Assembly (NCBI RefSeq): GCF_000003815.2
Contig: NC_049979.1
Location: 7,978,217-8,042,216, forward strand
Source of the DNA: Branchiostoma floridae
Taxonomy: Eukaryota; Chordata; Leptocardii; Amphioxiformes; Branchiostomatidae
Length of the DNA stretch: 64,000 nt
Reading direction: 5' to 3'
This document shows positions 59,050 to 64,000 of the stretch, piece after piece. Below the pieces are notes generated by a model, which searched no databases, was not told where the DNA came from, and worked only from the letters and a program-made list of their open reading frames with translations. How positions within the stretch are numbered: the first letter of the stretch is position 1; each line of letters starts with the position of its first letter. Both the position numbers and the translations under genes were made by a program.

Positions 59050-59868
59050 ATATGACGGATTAGTGTGCTGTATGAAGTTATGAGATGACTAAGAAACGTG
59101 ATCTTGTGGTCTTGTCGGAAACGGCAGGACGGCAAGAGACACAAGCATGAAGTTTTAGTGTGTTGTATGAAGGGATTGAATGGGATGGTTAGGAAATATG
59201 ATCTTGTATTCTTGTCGGAAGCGGCAGGACGGCAAGAGACACAAGCATGAAGTGTTAGTGTGTTGTATGAAGGGATTGGATGGGATGGTTAGGAAATATG
59301 ATCTTGTACTCTTGTCGGAAGCGGCAGGACGGCAAGAGACACAAGCATGAAGTGTTAGTGTGTTGTATGAAGGGATTGGATGGGATGGTTAGGAAATATG
59401 ATCTTGTGGTCTTGTCGGAAGCGGCAGGACGGCAAGAGACACAAGCATGAAGTGTTAGTGTGTTGTATGAAGGGATTGGATGGGATGGTTAGGAAATATG
59501 ATCTTGTACTCTTGTCGGAAGCGGCAGGACGGCAAGAGACACAAGCATGAAGTTTTAGTGTGTTGTATGAAGGGATTGGATGGGATGGTTAGGAAATATG
59601 ATCTTGTATTCTTGTCGGAAGCGGCAGGACGGCAAGAGACACAAGCATGAAGTGTTAGTGTGTTGTATGAAGGGATTGGATGGGATGGTTAGGAAATATG
59701 ATCTTGTACTCTTGTCGGAAGCGGCAGGACGGCAAGAGACACAAGCATGAAGTGTTAGTGTGTTGTATGAAGGGATTGGATGGGATGGTTAGGAAATATG
59801 ATCTTGTACTCTTGTCGGAAGCGGCAGGACGGCAAGAGACACAAGCATGAAGTGTTAGTGTGTTGTAA
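59050..59868. repeat. Tandem satellite, exact 100-bp period, about eight units
   Basis: The phrase ACAAGCATGAAG recurs at 59141, 59241, 59341, 59441, 59541, 59641, 59741 and 59841, exactly 100 bases apart. Each unit contains CTTGTCGGAAGCGGCAGGAC, a ggcaagagacacaag tract and GTGTTGTATGAAGGGATTG. Units differ at few positions (gtggt/tattc/tactc; gttttag/gtgttag). The first unit (about 59050-59150) is diverged and the last is cut at 59868. No ORF runs through it. Confidence 0.97.
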
Positions 59869-59943
59869 AGTTAGGAAAGTTACGATAAGATCCTAACGAT
59901 AGAGGCTTAGACATGTAACAAATATATACAGGTTCCTTTAGTT

Positions 59944-60174
59944 GCCAACTGGAATTCGAAGATCAGCACATGAAGGATAAAGAAATGACGCAGAGACAAG
60001 AATTTCCGCACGCTGGGTACAGAAGACTTTTAACAATATAATAGACTTCATCATAATGCTATCTCTCTTTGGCCTTAACTGAAGTTCTCTATTGTCTCTC
60101 CTGAACTGAACTCTCTTACCTTAGAAATCTCTTGTATTCACATTCTGTCTCAGTACTAGACAAATATCTGCTCT
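59944..60174 (+). repeat. Long direct repeat, left copy
   Basis: AGATCAGCACATGAAGGATA and the following roughly 200 bp recur at 63465-63675 in the same orientation: aagaaatgacgcagagacaag, aagacttttaac, gttctctattgtctctcctgaactgaa, tctgtctcagtactagacaaat. The left copy has an extra internal piece. The two could be long terminal repeats or copies of a dispersed repeat. Confidence 0.8.
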
Positions 60175-62520
60175 CCTGAACTGCCGTAGAAATCTCTCGT
60201 CTTTGTATTCTGCCTTACCTGACAGACAGCTACACAATATCGCTCATATTACTAGACTAAGTACATCTCGGTCTGTTGTAGTTCACGTCATCAAACGAAT
60301 AACCGTTGAAGAATAACAATCATAGTACAATACTACAGACTAATTGCATCTAGCAATCGTTGCGTTGTATCTTCTTGTAAGTGACGGAGTTAAAGGCTGC
60401 TACAGCCCAAAAGTTAACGGCTGCTACAACCCAAAAGTAAACGGCTGCACGGACGTGTATTTTTATCGTTGAGAAACTCCCGCAAACGTTAGATTGGTAA
60501 AAGTTCGTTTGTAACTCAAGACATTTGCAGGCAATGTTCGAATTATGTAAATTACATGCTAGAAACAACATGTTGACTTATTCATATCTGTAAATATGCA
60601 CATCCGTCTGCTTAGCTGTAGTCTGTAAATAGTTGTTATAATCCTCACGAAAGTCGCTGTACTTTTGTCGTGTCAATAAAGTTTCCATATACGTTTGGTT
60701 AGGATGTCCACCATTTGTATATCCATCGTTGTCTAGGTGAATTGAATTATTTTTTACATGACTAAATATGACCTTATAGAATAGACAACACGTATTCGTA
60801 TAAGTCAAATAACGCAGATAGTACGTGTACGTCAGTCCATGAATTCTCTAACTGCACTCAGTTTTTCCCTCAAAAGCAGCGCAATCGGTTGGCCGCCCGC
60901 GGCTCTGCTGCCGGTCTGGCATTTCCCTGTCATGGCCTTGCTCCTTCGGGCGACGTTGTTTCGGGTTTTGCATATGGCTCTCAGCCTCGATCCCCTTGTA
61001 GCAATTTGCACACGGATGTCCTTCCCTTCAGTGATACAGCTCGTCTTTCAGTGAAAGCCACCGACGTCCCTTGAATTCGTGTGCATGGATCTCATTTGCC
61101 CGACCTGTGCAAAGATCAGAGACCCACACATGTTAACCTGTACCTGAACCCTTTAGCCCAACGAAATATTGAAAATATTTCAAAATGTTGATTCGCTTTT
61201 GAATAAGAATAATAAAAGTGATAAGAAATAGAATAAGAAGTCCATGACGATGAGATGTTTCCTTTCCACTGCAAGTATTATAGTTGTACTTCTTTTGATC
61301 CTGTTTATCTTTATGATGAGCCCCTGAAACAACAATGCCAAAAAGGACAGGTCAATTGCAGTATGAATTTGAAAAATCCCAAACTAACAATTAAATCAAG
61401 TTCATAATCTAACTATACCTGGCTCTGACCAAAGAACGCGATCCATTATTCTAAGATCCTCTTGACTATGCAGAAGTAAAAGCTGAGTTACTTACCGAAG
61501 TGCAGGGGAGTGCGTTGACTTCGTGGGGGCAGTTGTAATCAATCATCAGAGACCGGTCCCAGACACGTGTTGTCTCCCCTCTGTCTGGCAGCGAAATGAC
61601 TGCTGTGTTCGTAATCAGCTTGGTTTACGTTTCATCTGCATTACGCAATATGAATACTAGGCAGCCCATTGGCCAGCGACCATGGGTTATTCCATAGCGG
61701 AAAAGGGGGAGCTAGGAAAGAGGAGAAAGATATCAAACAACCGGCCAACATGTAAAAAAAAAGAATCACACCAAACTTGAAAGCTTGGACATATTCTCCA
61801 AACATTCCATTGGCCGTGGCGGGGACTGCGGGCGTGCTATAAGCCACAGCGACATACTAGTACCATGTGTAAAACACACGTATAAAAAAACACCCTAACG
61901 TTATAGCGTTCTTACATTATCTGTATTCATAGCCATTATGATAGTCGCACTGGCAAGGTTACACTAGCTAGGTTATACGAATTTCTGTGTGCATTAACTT
62001 ATCGGATCGGTGTTTTTACAAAAGCGGTTCTATATGTTAATATTTCAACAGGGCAGTTGTCATTTGAGTGATCTTTGCTTCAGATCTCAATAGCATATAA
62101 CATTATAGACTTGATACATGCATTATCGAGTTTAAGTAGGGCCTTAGGGAATAACGCAGTCTGAATGAGAGTTTTGATACGGAAGGCGGCTTTCTGTGCC
62201 TTTCAAGACTGTTGACTCAGCTATAACTGCCTGACGATCGCGAGGACAGGCCTGGATAAAGAGTGTAAATGCGTCATTTGGAAACTTGATGTTCCTGAAA
62301 GTGCATCCTAATTTTTGAAAACTGCCACTTTAGTTTTCTTTAGTCTTGAATCTTCCATTTCACACAAAAGACGTTAAGTTTGTCCAGTGCACGCAACACA
62401 AAACACGCTTCTCTACGTCTACGGCGACAGTGGTGTCGTGTCTGAACATGCAGCTGCATGATCATGAGTCATGGGAAATTCCCTGACGAGGTGACGGCCC
62501 AAAACCCCCACGCCTCCATA
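60175..62520. other. Sequence between the direct repeats: nothing recognised
   Basis: This stretch has several short ORFs. The longest pair overlaps at 60839-61074 in a GC-richer patch, but it shows no reverse transcriptase, protease, integrase or other family motif that I can recognise. Confidence 0.4.
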
Positions 62521-62524
62521 CATG

Positions 62525-62890
62525 ATCGTAAATTCGCGATTCTTTTCTTCACAAAAATGCAATTATGACGATTGCGAATAAAAGAAATGTGGGATTTTTT
62601 TTATAATTGCAGATATAACGATAGTGAATGAAAGACGTGGGATTTTTATTTGCGAATGCCAATATGACGATTGTGTATGAAGAAATGCGGGAATTTTACG
62701 AATGCGATTGTGAATAAAAGAAATGGGGGATTGTTTACAAATGCAATTACAGTATGTCAATTGCGATTGAAAATGTGCGATTTCTTACAAATGCAAATCT
62801 GACGATTGTGAATGAAAGAAATACGGGATTCTTCACGGATGCAAATACAACTACTTTGAATGAAAGAAGCGTGGGATTTGTTACAAATGA
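62525..62890. repeat. Degenerate tandem repeat, roughly 55-65-bp unit
   Basis: The phrases gacgattgtgaatgaaagaaat, gggatt and acaaatgcaa recur in order about six times with drift (for example near 62567, 62620, 62660, 62705, 62805 and 62855). No ORF was found. Confidence 0.7.
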
Positions 62891-63464
62891 TGACAATGAA
62901 TGGTGAATGATGAAGACATGTGTAAATATTTAGATTGTTCGGCCCTGGCCCGGTTTATACAAAAGTATGAGGGCTGATTTTTCAGGGTTGTGGAATGAGC
63001 TATTGAACTGCATGGCGTGTTAACGATGACGAAAAATGTTATGAGGTTGTTGTTACGACTTGTCGGAAATATAGGGACGACAACCGCACATAAATGAATG
63101 ATTAGTTTGAGGTGGAATGGTGTTTTTTAATGTGATTTTGACTTGTTAACGATGACGTGAATGTGGTTGGCCAAGATTTGTTATTTGATATGATGTTTGA
63201 CTTCAAAGTGGTTGGGATGTGATTTATATGTTTATGATATGGAATGAAGAAATGAAAGTTAATAAATAGTGTGGTGGTGGTTACTTGTCATGATGGACGG
63301 TAAGGTCCACAAAAGGACGACCAGGCTCACTCGGCATCATGTTGTTGTGATCCTGTTAGGCACGACGAGATTCCCAACAATAGAGTGTTAGTCTAGATTT
63401 GTTAGTTGATGTGATGCGATCTGTATCACAGTCTCCTGGCTTCCGGAATCAAAGCCCGGGCCGG
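62891..63464. other. Non-coding stretch with degenerate short repeats
   Basis: TTAACGATGACG occurs twice (about 63021 and 63147), with other loosely repeated phrases. Some words (cttgtcggaa, gacgacaac) echo the 100-bp satellite. No gene was seen. Confidence 0.4.
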
Positions 63465-63675
63465 CCAGACTGGAAGATCAGCACATGAAGGATAAAGAAA
63501 TGACGCAGAGACAAGGGTTTCCGTACGGTGGGTACGGAAGACTTTTAACGTTATAACAGACGTCATAATATTGCAATCTAAGTTCTCTATTGTCTCTCCT
63601 GAACTGAATCCACTAACCTTAGAAATCAAGAGGTCTTTACATTCTGTCTCAGTACTAGACAAATGTCTGCTCCCA
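63465..63675 (+). repeat. Long direct repeat, right copy
   Basis: Partner of 59944-60174; same orientation and same order of conserved phrases, with small indels. Confidence 0.8.
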
Positions 63676-63802
63676 CAACACAACACAACATTGGTGACTT
63701 CACCATTGCAGAACAATACGAGTGTAATTACAAACGTTCCAAGGTAGTGTCGGATTGCACTGTACACGTATCTCATTCCACGTATATGACAGAGTATGTA
63801 AG

Positions 63803-64000
63803 ATGAGAATCAGCGCTCACCCTCGAGAGATAGAAAAGGGTAGTTATAAAAAGTTGTCAGTTCAAGATAGATTGTGCAAATACTGTGCGACGGATGCAGT
63901 GGAAGATGAAATGCATTTATGAGTAACTGTCCCCAATATGAGGATGAAAAACAACCTTTTTGACACAATCAAAACAATATTTCCGACTTTTCATCAGCTA
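63803..64000 (+). pseudogene. LINE reverse-transcriptase C-terminal remnant
   Basis: The frame reads MRISAHPREIEKGSYKKLSV and then RLCKYCATDAVEDEMHL. A stop follows, and after a one-base shift NCPQYEDEKQPF. This is the Cys/His-containing C-terminal motif common in non-LTR retrotransposon ORF2 proteins (LCKYC, EDEMHL, CPQYE). It runs to or past the window end. Confidence 0.7.

Noticed and set aside
58554-59144. Three long minus-strand ORFs over the 281-base gap
   Set aside because: Nearly all of their length is unknown sequence; the flanks show no family signal.
59050-59868. Regular array considered as CRISPR-like
   Set aside because: The 100-bp units are repeated throughout with no unique spacers, in an animal genome; it is a tandem satellite.

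Overview
The window looks like animal nuclear DNA, most probably from a cephalochordate (amphioxus, Branchiostoma). It has short phase-consistent GT-AG exons, introns of a few hundred bases to a few kilobases, deuterostome-type single-copy genes, and very many small transposon remnants. The species is inferred from gene content and repeat style, not from a match. Four runs of N (35019-35118, 36777-36876, 55374-55473, 58620-58900) are assembly gaps.

Layout. 1-12769 (+): the last 17 exons of DHTKD1, a mitochondrial 2-oxoadipate dehydrogenase. A broken mariner transposase sits in one intron, and an intact single-exon class A GPCR sits antisense in another. 13942-15130 (-): RNASEH2C. 15606-16739 (+), divergent from it: a 149-residue single-pass membrane protein that may be SMIM26-like. 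17698-20148 (+): a conserved-looking 447-residue protein I do not recognise. 20923-22143 (-): ninjurin. 24688-25877 (-): CCDC86. 27923-43882 (-): three tandem paralogues of a secreted saposin-B protein, each with the same seven coding exons, including a 6-nt first coding exon that encodes only Met-Lys. 47308-50739 (+): a SAM-dependent methyltransferase of the JHAMT-like group. 52734-56822 (-): L2HGDH (L-2-hydroxyglutarate dehydrogenase), with one exon present twice in mutually exclusive form. 57260-64000: gene-poor, with a 5S-rRNA-derived repeat, a 1.08-kb terminal-inverted-repeat element with 5-bp target duplications, an exact 100-bp tandem satellite, a pair of long direct repeats 3.5 kb apart, and a LINE remnant.

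The genes do not form an operon. DHTKD1 and L2HGDH both act in mitochondrial 2-oxo/2-hydroxy dicarboxylate metabolism. RNASEH2C and the small membrane protein share a 475-bp divergent promoter region. The saposin-B triplet is a local duplication that carried promoter and flanks with it. Comparing its copies exposes transposon insertions with their empty sites.

The strongest observation is the L2HGDH exon pair: two 158-bp exons of equal phase encoding alternative versions of the same conserved segment. Including both would shift the frame, so they must be used one at a time.
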